The notes: generated from the letters alone by a model not told the origin. A stretch of 17,448 bases of DNA from Planctomycetaceae bacterium (GCA_002713555.1 PATG01000103.1:7367-24814); one strand, 5' to 3'; shown: positions 8,120 through 15,162, counted from the first letter of the stretch. Numbers and translations: made by a program.

Positions 8120-8956
8120 TTAACGCGGTTTTGATGTAATCACGCCTTCTGCAGGGCTGCTCGCTGTGGCATATAGTTTTTTAGGAATACGCCCCGCTAG
8201 GTAAGCCAGTCGTCCCGCTTCGGTTCCCCTACGCATCGCGACGGCCATTTTGAGCGGGTCTTTGGCATGGGCAATGCCCGTATTCAAAAGCACTCCATCG
8301 ACACCCAATTCCATGGCCTGGGTCACGTCGCTTGCCGTTCCAACTCCCGCATCGACAATGACTGGATAGTCCGGGTCCCCTGCTTTCAAATACTCCAGGC
8401 AGATACGGATGTTATTGGGGTTGAGCACACCCTGCCCGGACCCAATAGGGCTACCCGCGGGCATGACGCTCGTAGCACCTGCCGCTTTGAGCCGACGTGC
8501 TACCACCGGGTCGTCGGTCGAATAGCACAAAACCTGAAAACCTTCGGCAACAAGTTTCTCAGTCGCAACGAGGGTTGCCATGGGATCGGGAAGCAATGTT
8601 TTGGTGTCACTGAGCACTTCCAGCTTGACCCAATCAGCACCAGGGTTCTCCAACCCTAAGAGTATTTCGCGACCCAATCGTGCTACGCGTACCGCATCTT
8701 CTGCATTAAAACACCCAGCCGTGTTGGGCAACAGTGTGTAACGATCCGTATCGATAAAGTCGAGCAAATTGTTGCCTTCAGAATCTATGAGCCTTTCTCG
8801 ACGTATGGCAACGGTGATGCAATCCGTACCTGAGGCAGCAAGCGACTCCTGCATCAATGCGTAGTCGGCATACTTGCCCGTGCCCACAATCAAACGACTC
8901 TGCAACGTGTGCGTACCAACGGTTAGAAACTCATCTGTCGAAATGTCAGTAGCCAT
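8120..8956 (-). CDS. thiG: Thiazole synthase ThiG
   Basis: ThiG condenses deoxyxylulose phosphate, dehydroglycine and ThiS-bound sulfur into the thiazole phosphate of thiamin, in the cytoplasm. The 278-residue product has the family pattern: [20 protein letters not shown] (10-29), TVAIRRERL (48-56), LLPNTAGC (75-82), the Schiff-base lysine K111 in DWVKLEVL (108-115), LLPDP (121-125), [24 protein letters not shown] (phosphate-binding loop) and [13 protein letters not shown]. Length is slightly above the 255-265 typical of the family because of short extensions at both ends (ending [13 protein letters not shown]). The ATG at 8956 is the natural start. thiS lies 90 bases upstream, which confirms the function; dinG follows at 15 bases. 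No thiamin pyrophosphate riboswitch core was found upstream of thiG or thiS. Confidence 0.96.
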   Translation of the reverse strand: MATDISTDEFLTVGTHTLQSRLIVGTGKYADYALMQESLAASGTDCITVAIRRERLIDSEGNNLLDFIDTDRYTLLPNTAGCFNAEDAVRVARLGREILLGLENPGADWVKLEVLSDTKTLLPDPMATLVATEKLVAEGFQVLCYSTDDPVVARRLKAAGATSVMPAGSPIGSGQGVLNPNNIRICLEYLKAGDPDYPVIVDAGVGTASDVTQAMELGVDGVLLNTGIAHAKDPLKMAVAMRRGTEAGRLAYLAGRIPKKLYATASSPAEGVITSKPR

Positions 8957-9046
8957 AATTTTCTCAAAAAGGAATTCCTACTGCGCCGCCTAGCCATAAG
9001 CAGCGCTGCCATTTTTTGGACTATCCTGCAATCAAACGCTATCCAC

Positions 9047-9259
9047 CTATCCGCCTCCAACGAGGGTTACCACTTCCAACCGATCCCCCTCGGCAAGCAA
9101 AGCATCTACATGTTCGCTGCGGGGTACCAATTGCAAATTACGCTCGACCGCCAAAGCGCGATCATCGAGTTGCAGGTCAGACAGCAAATCGGCTATCGTC
9201 GTACCTGCTGTTATTTCGCGAGATTCGCCATTGAGTTGAATCTTCAATGTCTTGTCCAT
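9047..9259 (-). CDS. thiS: Sulfur carrier protein ThiS
   Basis: A 70-residue ubiquitin-like protein (KIQLNGESREI at 6-16, TIADLLSDLQLDDRALAVERN, EGDRLEVVTLVGGG) ending in Gly-Gly-Gly just before TAG. The C-terminal Gly-Gly is adenylated by ThiF/MoeB and then carries a thiocarboxylate to ThiG. The position just before thiG on the same strand fits. The start ATG at 9259 has a GGAA directly before it and GGAG about 13 bases upstream. ThiF and the enzymes making dehydroglycine are not in the window. Confidence 0.95.
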   Translation of the reverse strand: MDKTLKIQLNGESREITAGTTIADLLSDLQLDDRALAVERNLQLVPRSEHVDALLAEGDRLEVVTLVGGG

Positions 9260-9306
9260 TTCCGTATTTCAGCTCCACGCCAGCCTTGCCAAAGATGGCT
9301 CTCTAA

Positions 9307-9858
9307 TTACTCTGCATCGCGAATGACCGTAGACCTCATTCGCCCCCCCCCCATGGGGATAAACCTGCCTGACTGCATCTGTCCAGATGCATTGGCAGTA
9401 GGGTCCCAAGGCATGGCATAAGCATAGACTTGCCCCGTGGTTGCCTCAGCGACATAAACCAGACTGGAGGCCAGTTGCGTGTTGCGAGTTCCTCGTGGCA
9501 ATAAACCTCGGCCCGTCACCAATAAGTATTTGGGGTTCTTTATTCTGTCACCAAATTCCGCCTGCACATTGTACTCGTACAATGAGTCAAACTGTCCCGT
9601 TTTACGACTGATCGTAACCGCTCGCAACTCACCGGTTAGAAAGTCCAAAAAATAGAGTGCTTCGACACGCTGATCGACAAAGCCTGTGGCAATCGCAAAA
9701 TTATCCACACCATGCGTGGCAGTCGCCTCGACCTGGACCCCCTGCCCTAGATGGCCCCACCCATCGCCACTTAGACCTATACCTGCCGCAGTCAGGATGA
9801 CACCGAAAAATACACCCAGAATCAAAACGGCCGCATGATTGCATATTCGTTGCACCAT
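9307..9858 (-). CDS. Unknown exported or membrane-anchored protein
   Basis: 183 residues. Residues 8-29 form one hydrophobic segment (VLILGVFFGVILTAAGIGLS), an uncleaved anchor or signal peptide, so the rest should lie outside the inner membrane. The soluble part has AIATGFVDQRVEALYFLDFL (55-74), TGELRAVTISRKTGQF (75-90), KNPKYLLVTGRGLLPRGTR (107-125) and ASSLVYVAEATTGQVYAYAM (130-149). These blocks alternate beta-strand-like stretches with Gly-Arg turns, and the repeated YF/YV-then-TGxxxA pattern suggests blades of a small beta structure. I recall similar proteins in planctomycetes but no function. It sits 47 bases upstream of thiS and 167 bases downstream of the YugP-like gene. A run of ten G near its 3' end (9352-9343) encodes part of PMGGGRM and could slip. 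Confidence 0.75.
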   Translation of the reverse strand: MVQRICNHAAVLILGVFFGVILTAAGIGLSGDGWGHLGQGVQVEATATHGVDNFAIATGFVDQRVEALYFLDFLTGELRAVTISRKTGQFDSLYEYNVQAEFGDRIKNPKYLLVTGRGLLPRGTRNTQLASSLVYVAEATTGQVYAYAMPWDPTANASGQMQSGRFIPMGGGRMRSTVIRDAE

Positions 9859-9962
9859 TGCTCATCTCACTTTTCAGGGGTTCAATAATCCCTGCATCGT
9901 AGCGATTTGATGCCCAAGAATCCAGGGTTCAGCAAGAAGTGAAGGACGAAGAAGTGCAAGTT

Positions 9963-9990
9963 TGCGACATGCAATAGATAGCATGCCGCA
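9963..9990 (-). repeat. Hairpin downstream of the YugP-like gene
   Basis: TGCG-A-CATGC, an eight-base loop (AATAGATA), then GCATG-C-CGCA: nine paired bases with one internal mismatch, starting 36 bases after the stop at 10026. There is no T run behind it on the minus strand, so it would be a weak or Rho-assisted terminator, or an RNA-stabilising hairpin. Confidence 0.35.
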
Positions 9991-10025
9991 CCCCGTGGCC
10001 CCACTACGTAGCCTTCTCAACCCAT

Positions 10026-10709
10026 TTAATCACGGCTACCTGCGTAGCGTATGATGTAATACAGCAAGGTAATCACCGCTTGGAGCGTGGCAGCGACATA
10101 GGTCCAGGCTGCTGCATTCAGGACGCGGTTCACGTAGACCATATCCTGGTCGGCAACAATATGATGCTCAACCAGCAAACGCTTGGCACGGGCACTGGCG
10201 TCAAATTCGACTGGCAAATTCACAAGCTGGAAGAAAACCACACAGGCAAATGCAGCGATACCAAGAAGAATCAATGGCTCGTATTGCATGATCAAACCAC
10301 CGATAAGCAATAGGGTGCTTGCGTTACTACCAAATCCGGCTACAGGTACTGCCGCATTCCGAATGACAAGTGGGGCATAACTTTTAGCGTCCTGAATGGC
10401 ATGACCAGCCTCATGGGCAGCGATCCCAACGGCGGCAGTCGATTTAGAACCATAGACGGGTTCACTAAGTCGTAATACTTTTGCACGTGGATCGTAGTGA
10501 TCGGACAACTGGCCTGCAATTCTTTCGATATCCACATTCTGCAAACCGGCACTATCCAGTAGATGGCGTGCAGCAGCGGCTCCACTCAATTGTGCTGGGA
10601 CCTTTTGCGCCTCGGCAAATGAACTCTTCACGCGATTTTGTGCCCAGAAGGCCAGCAGCAATGCAGGGGATGTCCAAAGGAGTAATTCAAAATAACCGAA
10701 GCCAAACAT
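10026..10709 (-). CDS. YugP-type neutral zinc metallopeptidase, membrane-bound
   Basis: A 227-residue protein of the Zn_peptidase_2 (YugP) family. It has an N-terminal membrane segment (about 6-23), then the catalytic motif AAHEAGHAIQD with zinc ligands H99 and H103 and catalytic E100. Two membrane segments follow (about 129-142 and 146-164), then the family-typical NLPVEFDASARAKRLL (164-179), where Glu168 is the likely third zinc ligand, and a last helix (about 205-222). The line-up RVLNAAAWTYVAA is also characteristic. Substrates are unknown in the family. The start ATG has a good AGAGG five to eight bases upstream. The upstream 468 bases hold no certain gene, so it probably has its own promoter and may head the run down to dinG. 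Confidence 0.9.
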   Translation of the reverse strand: MFGFGYFELLLWTSPALLLAFWAQNRVKSSFAEAQKVPAQLSGAAAARHLLDSAGLQNVDIERIAGQLSDHYDPRAKVLRLSEPVYGSKSTAAVGIAAHEAGHAIQDAKSYAPLVIRNAAVPVAGFGSNASTLLLIGGLIMQYEPLILLGIAAFACVVFFQLVNLPVEFDASARAKRLLVEHHIVADQDMVYVNRVLNAAAWTYVAATLQAVITLLYYIIRYAGSRD

Positions 10710-10734
10710 TTCATCCTCTTTTTATGGTTCGTGA

Positions 10735-10750
10735 GCTGACACCCGTCAGC
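10735..10750 (-). repeat. Short perfect hairpin in the leader of the YugP-like gene
   Basis: GCTGAC, ACCC, GTCAGC: a six-base perfect stem with a four-base loop, 25 bases upstream of the start codon. It could be an RNA structure in the leader or a small operator; there is no other support. Confidence 0.25.
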
Positions 10751-10812
10751 CCGATTGCATCAAAACGGGGCAAAATAAGTAATTGTCTACCTTGAGTCTA
10801 CTACGCAAAATG

Positions 10813-11076
10813 CTATCCATGCGTTCGAACTCTGGCAAGCTCAACTTGGCTCAGAGGGCTCCAAAGTCCAGGTAATTTCTCGGTAATTTCGCAGGGAAAA
10901 TGATCCAGAAGATAGCGAACATATCTTTCACGCGATCGGGCACCGAAGCGCAGCTTTGGTCGGCGAAGTAGCCTAAGTACTTTTCTGGCAAGGCGTGGGC
11001 TGCTTGCAACCTAAGGCGTGTTTATGACACGTAAAAGATCGCGAGCCGATGCATCACGCAGCCAGAGCAGGACATA
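10813..11076 (-). pseudogene. Possible gene remnant, family unknown
   Basis: On the minus strand a coding-like frame gives LWLRDASARDLLRVINTP, a TAG at 11013-11011, then VLRLLRRPKLRFGARSRERY and VRYLLDHFPCEITEKLPGLW, closing with TAG at 10813. No ATG or GTG opens the second part. The alternative frame over the same bases also reads in a protein-like way (KYLGYFADQS, RVKDMFAIFWIIFPAKLPRN), so the frame choice is unsure. I recognise no family. It may be the end of a gene displaced by the adjacent palindromic element, or chance. Confidence 0.2.
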
Positions 11077-11084
11077 GATCCTAC

Positions 11085-11125
11085 CCCAATTCCCCCTCCC
11101 CGTTTTCGGGGGAGGGGGAATTGGG
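11085..11125. repeat. Long GC-rich palindrome
   Basis: Left arm CCCAATTCCCCCTCCCCG, loop TTTT, right arm CGGGGGAGGGGGAATTGGG: 18 pairs with a single bulged G. It lies 53 bases past the mqnE stop. Neither strand has a T run after it, so it is not a standard intrinsic terminator. Its shape suggests a dispersed REP-like or MITE-like element that may act as a transcript end. Confidence 0.6.
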
Positions 11126-11177
11126 ATTTGGAAAGGGCTCTTGGACTACCGCAACAGGAGCGGATGAAATATCCGGA

Positions 11178-12314
11178 CTAGGCACCTACTTCGATCGCTT
11201 CACCGGCTCTCCAGTTGGAACCCTCCCTCTCCACTCGCCGATACAGGGTATCGCGTTCCACGGGTTCACGGCCCGTTTCCTTAATAATACGGCAGATCTC
11301 TTCCACGGTAAGAACCTCGGGCGTCTCAGCCCCCGCATCATGGTAAATGAGTTCGTGCCGGACAGTACCATCGATGTCATCGGCCCCGTAGGACAAAGCA
11401 ATCTGCGCAGTGCCAATCCCCAGCATGATCCAGTACGCCTTCATGTGCGGGATGTTGTCCAACATCAGACGACTAATTGCCATGGTACGCAGATCCATGG
11501 GTCCTGACGGTTTGGTGATGTGGCTCAAGCCTGTGTTCTCTGGATGGAATGCGAGTGGAATAAAAGTCTGGAATCCGCCCGTTTCGTCCTGCAACTCACG
11601 AAGTCGCAGCAGGTGGTCTATGCGATGGAAGGGCGCTTCAATATGTCCATAGAGCATCGTGCAGTTGCTGCGTATTCCTAAATCGTGGGCTATTCGATGC
11701 GTTTCAAACCAGCGGCCCGAATCGGCTTTGTGTTCGCAAATCTGGTCGCGAACCTCAGGGTGAAAAATTTCGGCACCCCCCCCAGGCAAGCTACCGAGAC
11801 CCGCCTCGCGCATATCTTCGAGCACCCAACGGATGGGTTTATTTGTGAGTCGCGCAAACCAATCGATTTCAACAGGAGTCCAGGCTTTGATGTGAAGAGA
11901 TGGATAGTTGTCGTGCAGCAATTGGATCACCTGGCGGTACCAATCGTACTTGGCCTGATGGTGAAGCCCACCCACAATGTGCATTTCTGTAGACCCTGCA
12001 TCCAGGGCTTCCTGCCCGCGTGCCAACACTTGCTCGTCACTCATCCAATACCCTTTTTCATCTCGCAAGTCCGCACGAAATGCGCAAAACGTACAGCGAT
12101 AGACACAGATATTGGTTGGATTGAGATGTGTGTTGATATTGTAATAAGCAAAATTGCCGTTTTTTTGCTCGCGCACCCAATTTGCCAATTCGCCCAACTC
12201 CGGAAGGGGCACATCGTTTTGATAAAGCAGCACACCATCTTCCAGCGACAACCGCTCACCGGCTTCGACTTTTTCTCGGATAGGTTGCAGGATAGGAGAG
12301 GATGTTCGGAGCAT
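11178..12314 (-). CDS. mqnE: Aminofutalosine synthase MqnE (radical SAM)
   Basis: Radical SAM enzyme of the futalosine menaquinone pathway, joining 3-[(1-carboxyvinyl)oxy]benzoate to the adenosyl radical to give aminofutalosine. Visible are the cluster motif CVYRCTFC inside NINTHLNPTNICVYRCTFCA, HIVGGLHHQAKYDWY, HIKAWTPVEIDWFARL, LPGGGAEIFHPEVR, SNCTMLYGHIEAPFHRIDHL, LRELQDETGGFQTFIPLAFH and PENTGLS. These blocks, especially the ETGGFQTFIPLAFHPENT stretch, separate MqnE from MqnC. I start it at ATG 12314 (MLRTSSPILQPIREKVEAGE, 378 residues), where the family begins. An upstream extension to TTG at 12368 is open but would add 18 residues with no support. It ends with TAG. It follows the prenyltransferase gene by 105 bases, and the neighbouring ubiA, ubiX and menG genes fit the same pathway. 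Confidence 0.95.
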   Translation of the reverse strand: MLRTSSPILQPIREKVEAGERLSLEDGVLLYQNDVPLPELGELANWVREQKNGNFAYYNINTHLNPTNICVYRCTFCAFRADLRDEKGYWMSDEQVLARGQEALDAGSTEMHIVGGLHHQAKYDWYRQVIQLLHDNYPSLHIKAWTPVEIDWFARLTNKPIRWVLEDMREAGLGSLPGGGAEIFHPEVRDQICEHKADSGRWFETHRIAHDLGIRSNCTMLYGHIEAPFHRIDHLLRLRELQDETGGFQTFIPLAFHPENTGLSHITKPSGPMDLRTMAISRLMLDNIPHMKAYWIMLGIGTAQIALSYGADDIDGTVRHELIYHDAGAETPEVLTVEEICRIIKETGREPVERDTLYRRVEREGSNWRAGEAIEVGA

Positions 12315-12419
12315 ACGGCTTAGAATCCTAACGGATCGATGGGCGAATCCATAAAATGGAATGTGCAAAATAAAAGCATTTGGAGACCGAAAAAATCTAC
12401 CGCTGAGGGTCTCTCATTA

Positions 12420-13226
12420 TCACCCACTTGCCAACCCCAGGTCTAGGGTACCAACCGCAAAGAGTCCTATGCTGATCACAGCATTCACGTGAAAAAAAGC
12501 CGTATTGACTCTTTCGAGGTCCTCTGGGCTAACAAGCAGGTGTTCATAGACCAAAAGCAGGGCGACCCCGGCAACTGCCACCCCGTAAACAGTGCCCAAG
12601 GGTGGATAGACGAGTGGAAGCAGTGCCAATAGCACAACCGTCACTGCATGGCAGCCAGCAGCCAGCTTTAACGCTCCGGCAATTCCCAGACGAGTCGGGA
12701 TACTATTAAGTTTTGCCTGGCAATCAAATTCACAATCCTGGCAGGCATAAATGATGTCGAAACCTGTTACCCAGGTTAGCACAGCACCACCCAATACCCA
12801 GGCAGGGAGTAAATCGCCAGGATGCTGCATGATCGCTTCGCCACGAATAGCGATCCAGGCAGCGATTGGCGAAAGGGCAAGTGCCATTCCCAGCCAGACA
12901 TGGGCTAGTGAGGTAAAGCGTTTGGTATAACTATAACCACCAAGAAATAGGAGCACTGGAATACTGAGGTAAAGCGGGAGGCGGTTGGGCAAAAACAAGA
13001 GTGTGCTGGCAATAAAAGCCAGACTACATACCATCGCAAATGTTGTGACCTGCTTTACACTCAGAATTCCTGCTGGCAGATGGCGATTCTCCGTGCGGGG
13101 ATTGAGAGCATCGATGCGACGATCAACTAGTCGATTGAACGCCATGGCAGCACTACGGGCGAAAATCATGCATAACAGTATGCCGAGGAATTCTTGCCAG
13201 CGAAACGCAAAGGTGTCTGACTGCAA
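12420..13226 (-). CDS. ubiA: UbiA-family prenyltransferase, main part (downstream of an in-frame amber codon)
   Basis: This frame carries 268 residues of an aromatic prenyltransferase of the menaquinone (MqnP-like) branch, an inner-membrane enzyme that attaches the polyprenyl tail. Both Mg-diphosphate motifs are present: NRLVDRRIDALNPRTENRHL (31-50) and DIIYACQDCEFDCQAKLNSI (157-176). The rest is hydrophobic with about eight helices. The N-terminal first helix is missing here; it is encoded just upstream in the same frame (13457-13230) and separated only by TAG at 13229-13227. The first codon after that TAG is TTG, with no ribosome site at the right distance, so independent translation would be weak. 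I read this as one gene with a nonsense codon, readthrough or reinitiation. It ends with TGA, 105 bases before mqnE. Confidence 0.8.
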   Translation of the reverse strand: MQSDTFAFRWQEFLGILLCMIFARSAAMAFNRLVDRRIDALNPRTENRHLPAGILSVKQVTTFAMVCSLAFIASTLLFLPNRLPLYLSIPVLLFLGGYSYTKRFTSLAHVWLGMALALSPIAAWIAIRGEAIMQHPGDLLPAWVLGGAVLTWVTGFDIIYACQDCEFDCQAKLNSIPTRLGIAGALKLAAGCHAVTVVLLALLPLVYPPLGTVYGVAVAGVALLLVYEHLLVSPEDLERVNTAFFHVNAVISIGLFAVGTLDLGLASG

Positions 13227-13457
13227 CTAATCGAATTGAAAGATATATCCACCAACTGAATAAAAGAAACTTGTTGGTCCCTTGTCAGCAACGAGTGTTC
13301 CATCATCTAATTGCTGGTAGCCATCGAGGTACTTTTCATACTTATCCAACATGGCTAATCGCCAAGCCATCATCGCCGCCAGCATTGCAAAGGGCAAAGC
13401 AAAGATTGTGTGGCTGAATCGTATCAGTGAGAGTAGATGACCAATCGTCTTGAACAT
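13227..13457 (-). CDS. N-terminal piece of the UbiA-family prenyltransferase, ending at an in-frame amber codon
   Basis: 76 residues from ATG 13457. Residues 8-33 (LSLIRFSHTIFALPFAMLAA and on) are the typical first helix of UbiA/MqnP enzymes. After it comes an unusual polar stretch (LDKYEKYLDGYQQLDDGTLV, ADKGPTSFFYSVGGYIFQFD) and then TAG. The same frame continues directly as the rest of the enzyme (FAFRWQEFLGILLCMIFARS), which in relatives I recall follows the first helix after a much shorter loop. The whole from 13457 to 12420 would be 345 codons if the amber were read. The start lies 32 bases after ubiX; a weak GGTGGG lies upstream. Confidence 0.7.
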   Translation of the reverse strand: MFKTIGHLLSLIRFSHTIFALPFAMLAAMMAWRLAMLDKYEKYLDGYQQLDDGTLVADKGPTSFFYSVGGYIFQFD

Positions 13458-13489
13458 TTAAATGCCCACCCAGTGATTTCTTTTTCGCA

Positions 13490-14191
13490 TCAAGATCTCT
13501 CCGCTCCCCAACGTTCCATCAGGCAGTTGTCGATGCCCAACTGATCGCAGATTCGGGCGACCATAAAATCTACCAGGTCGCGTAATGTCGTGACACCATG
13601 GTACCATCCGGGAGAAGCGGGCATGACCACAGCACCCGCCTGATTGATCAACCGCATATTTTCGATATGGGGTGCTGAGAGAGGCGTTTCACGGGGGACC
13701 ACAATCAGAGGACGACGTTCTTTCAGATGGACCTCGGCAGCACGCTGAATAAGATTACCTGCCGCACCACGGGCGATGCCACTAAGTGTCGTACCCGAAC
13801 AGGGACAAACAACCATCCCTTGGGTCAGAAAAGAACCACTGGCAATCGGAGAGTTGTAATCCTGAAAATAATGATACTGCAATTCGCCCACACGACCAGC
13901 ATCGGCCGATAGCACATTGCTATCTGCCGTTCCTATGCCAGCACTCGCTTGCAGGAGTCTGATTTTACTATCTTCTGCTTTGGCCACGTCCGCCAGCATC
14001 AGGTCCGACGCTTTAAAATTGATAAGATCTATCGAAAGGTCCATCTCCTCTTCGATAACCTGGGCTCCGCTGGGACTAATCGATAGATGCACATCATGGC
14101 CAGTAGCCAACAACACTTCAATTAGTCGAACTGAGTAAACAGCCCCACTAGCTCCCGTAATTGCGACGCAGACGTTCTTGGTTTTAGACAT
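13490..14191 (-). CDS. ubiX: Flavin prenyltransferase UbiX
   Basis: UbiX joins a prenyl group to FMN, making the cofactor of UbiD-type decarboxylases; in the futalosine pathway the partner is the MqnL decarboxylase. The 233-residue product shows the flavin-binding ITGASGAVYSVRLIEVL (11-27), SISPSGAQVIEEE (37-49), MVVCPCSGTTLSGIARG (126-142), NLIQRAAEVHLKERRPLI (146-163) and VVPRETPLS (164-172). It is about 35 residues longer than the common form because of an insert around residues 65-105. The start codon has no obvious ribosome site. It is flanked by menG (46-base gap) and the prenyltransferase gene (32-base gap), so the operon supports the menaquinone role. No UbiD homologue is in the window. 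Confidence 0.94.
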   Translation of the reverse strand: MSKTKNVCVAITGASGAVYSVRLIEVLLATGHDVHLSISPSGAQVIEEEMDLSIDLINFKASDLMLADVAKAEDSKIRLLQASAGIGTADSNVLSADAGRVGELQYHYFQDYNSPIASGSFLTQGMVVCPCSGTTLSGIARGAAGNLIQRAAEVHLKERRPLIVVPRETPLSAPHIENMRLINQAGAVVMPASPGWYHGVTTLRDLVDFMVARICDQLGIDNCLMERWGAERS

Positions 14192-14237
14192 AGAGATCGC
14201 CGTTTATAGCCTGTTGCTGTTTACTAAATTCTCGTAC

Positions 14238-14990
14238 TCAATCCCTTTCAGGAACTTCAACTTTATTTTGCTCCGCTTTGACTCCAACATAAAGGGTTGC
14301 CACCCCTAGTGTAAGGCTTCGATACCATACCTCCTGCAAACCGGCTGCCCGCAGTTGCTGTGCAAATTGTTCACCCTGAGGGAATTCGCCTACGCTGGCA
14401 GGAAGATAGCTGTAGGCGCTCTGATCGTTGCGGGCAAGTAATTGGCCAATGCGAGGCAAGATGTGGCGAAAATACCATCCGTAAATGGCTTTAAATGGTT
14501 GCCAGTTCGGAGAAGAGAACTCCAGCACCACCACACGTCCGCCAGGAGCACAAACGCGTACCATCTCAGCCAACCCGATGTCCGTTTCTGCAACATTACG
14601 GAGACCAAAGGCGACCGAAACAATATCAAATTGATCACTACTGAGAGGAATCTGCATAGCGTCGGCTTCGACAAACGTCAGCTCGCGCTGCACGCCTGCC
14701 TGGAGGCTTTTTTGCCGACCGATCACCAGCATTTCATGGCAAAAGTCGGCTCCTACAATCTGTACCGATCCCGTAGCCGCACGCTGATAGGCAAGCGCCA
14801 AATCGCCTGTCCCCGTACACATATCCAGAACCCTGGCACCCTCTGCAGGTGGCACCAGCCGCACGACTTGCCTGCGCCAATAACGGTCGATGTTTAGTGA
14901 TAGCAAATGGTTGAGCAAGTCATACTTACCAGCTATCTCCCCAAACATCTGCCGTACACGTGGTGCGGATTTATCGACGGTAGTACTCAT
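14238..14990 (-). CDS. ubiE: Demethylmenaquinone methyltransferase UbiE/MenG
   Basis: SAM-dependent C-methyltransferase for the last step of menaquinone synthesis. The 250 residues contain the UbiE signature YDLLNHLLSLNIDRYWRR (23-40), SAM motif I VLDMCTGTGDLAL (54-66), VGADFCHEML (79-88), VEADAMQIPLSSDQFD (107-122), VAFGLRNV (126-133) and GGRVVVLEFSSPNWQPF (150-166). The last 15 residues are polar and not conserved. The ATG at 14990 has AAGG three bases upstream. It is the first gene of the menG-ubiX-ubiA-mqnE run; the promoter must lie in the 172-base gap shared with divergent comB. Confidence 0.96.
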   Translation of the reverse strand: MSTTVDKSAPRVRQMFGEIAGKYDLLNHLLSLNIDRYWRRQVVRLVPPAEGARVLDMCTGTGDLALAYQRAATGSVQIVGADFCHEMLVIGRQKSLQAGVQRELTFVEADAMQIPLSSDQFDIVSVAFGLRNVAETDIGLAEMVRVCAPGGRVVVLEFSSPNWQPFKAIYGWYFRHILPRIGQLLARNDQSAYSYLPASVGEFPQGEQFAQQLRAAGLQEVWYRSLTLGVATLYVGVKAEQNKVEVPERD

Positions 14991-14997
14991 GAGCCTT

Positions 14998-15038
14998 AGT
15001 GCTTTGACAACTCTTCAAATTTGTTCTGACAAAGCACT
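14998..15038. repeat. Inverted repeat in the menG/comB divergent control region
   Basis: AGTGCTTTG (14998-15006) and its exact complement CAAAGCACT (15030-15038), separated by 23 bases. One arm lies just before the menG ribosome site; the other touches the proposed -35 box of comB. It could be an operator or, in menG mRNA, a leader hairpin. Confidence 0.45.
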
Positions 15039-15054
15039 AGTATCGCATTAGAAT
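15026..15054 (+). promoter_or_regulatory. Candidate sigma-70 type promoter for comB
   Basis: CTGACA (15026-15031), exactly 17 bases, TAGAAT (15049-15054): five of six matches to each consensus box. Transcription would start near 15061, leaving about 100 bases of leader before the comB ATG at 15163. Confidence 0.45.
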
Positions 15055-15162
15055 GTTCTCTTCGCTAGCGCTAACCGTAAGATAAAATGACGCTTAACCT
15101 GGCGACCCAGCACCTTCGCTTGCAATTTTCACCCACCCTTCCAAATCCCAACTTCCTATCGC

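Larger units (their letters stand above)
10710..11177. other. Gene-poor 468-base gap between YugP-like gene and mqnE
   Basis: It holds the leader hairpin at 10735, the uncertain remnant at 10813-11076 and the palindrome at 11085. A 152-codon plus-strand frame starting at 11049 is mostly antisense to mqnE and is not a gene. There is no tRNA or other RNA gene that I can see. Confidence 0.5.

Noticed and set aside
9859..10025. Thiamin pyrophosphate riboswitch upstream of the thiS region
   Set aside because: The minus strand has scattered bits such as GGGTTGAGA and GAACCCTGG, but not the ordered CTGAGA and ACCTGATCTGG core helices.
11049..11507. 152-codon plus-strand frame spanning the palindrome
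   Set aside because: Its front encodes the palindrome and its rest is antisense to mqnE; no ribosome site.
11685..12323. 212-codon plus-strand frame
   Set aside because: Antisense to the radical SAM motif region of mqnE; a shadow frame.
12315..12368. Longer mqnE start at TTG 12368
   Set aside because: It adds 18 residues not expected in the family, and the ATG at 12314 gives the usual N-terminus.
5149..13229. TAG appears in frame in the PEP-CTERM gene, the UbiA gene and the 11 kb remnant, suggesting amber recoding
   Set aside because: TAG is also the natural stop of hisF, thiS, mqnE and comB at the expected family lengths, and no pyrrolysine gene is visible. Independent nonsense mutations are simpler.
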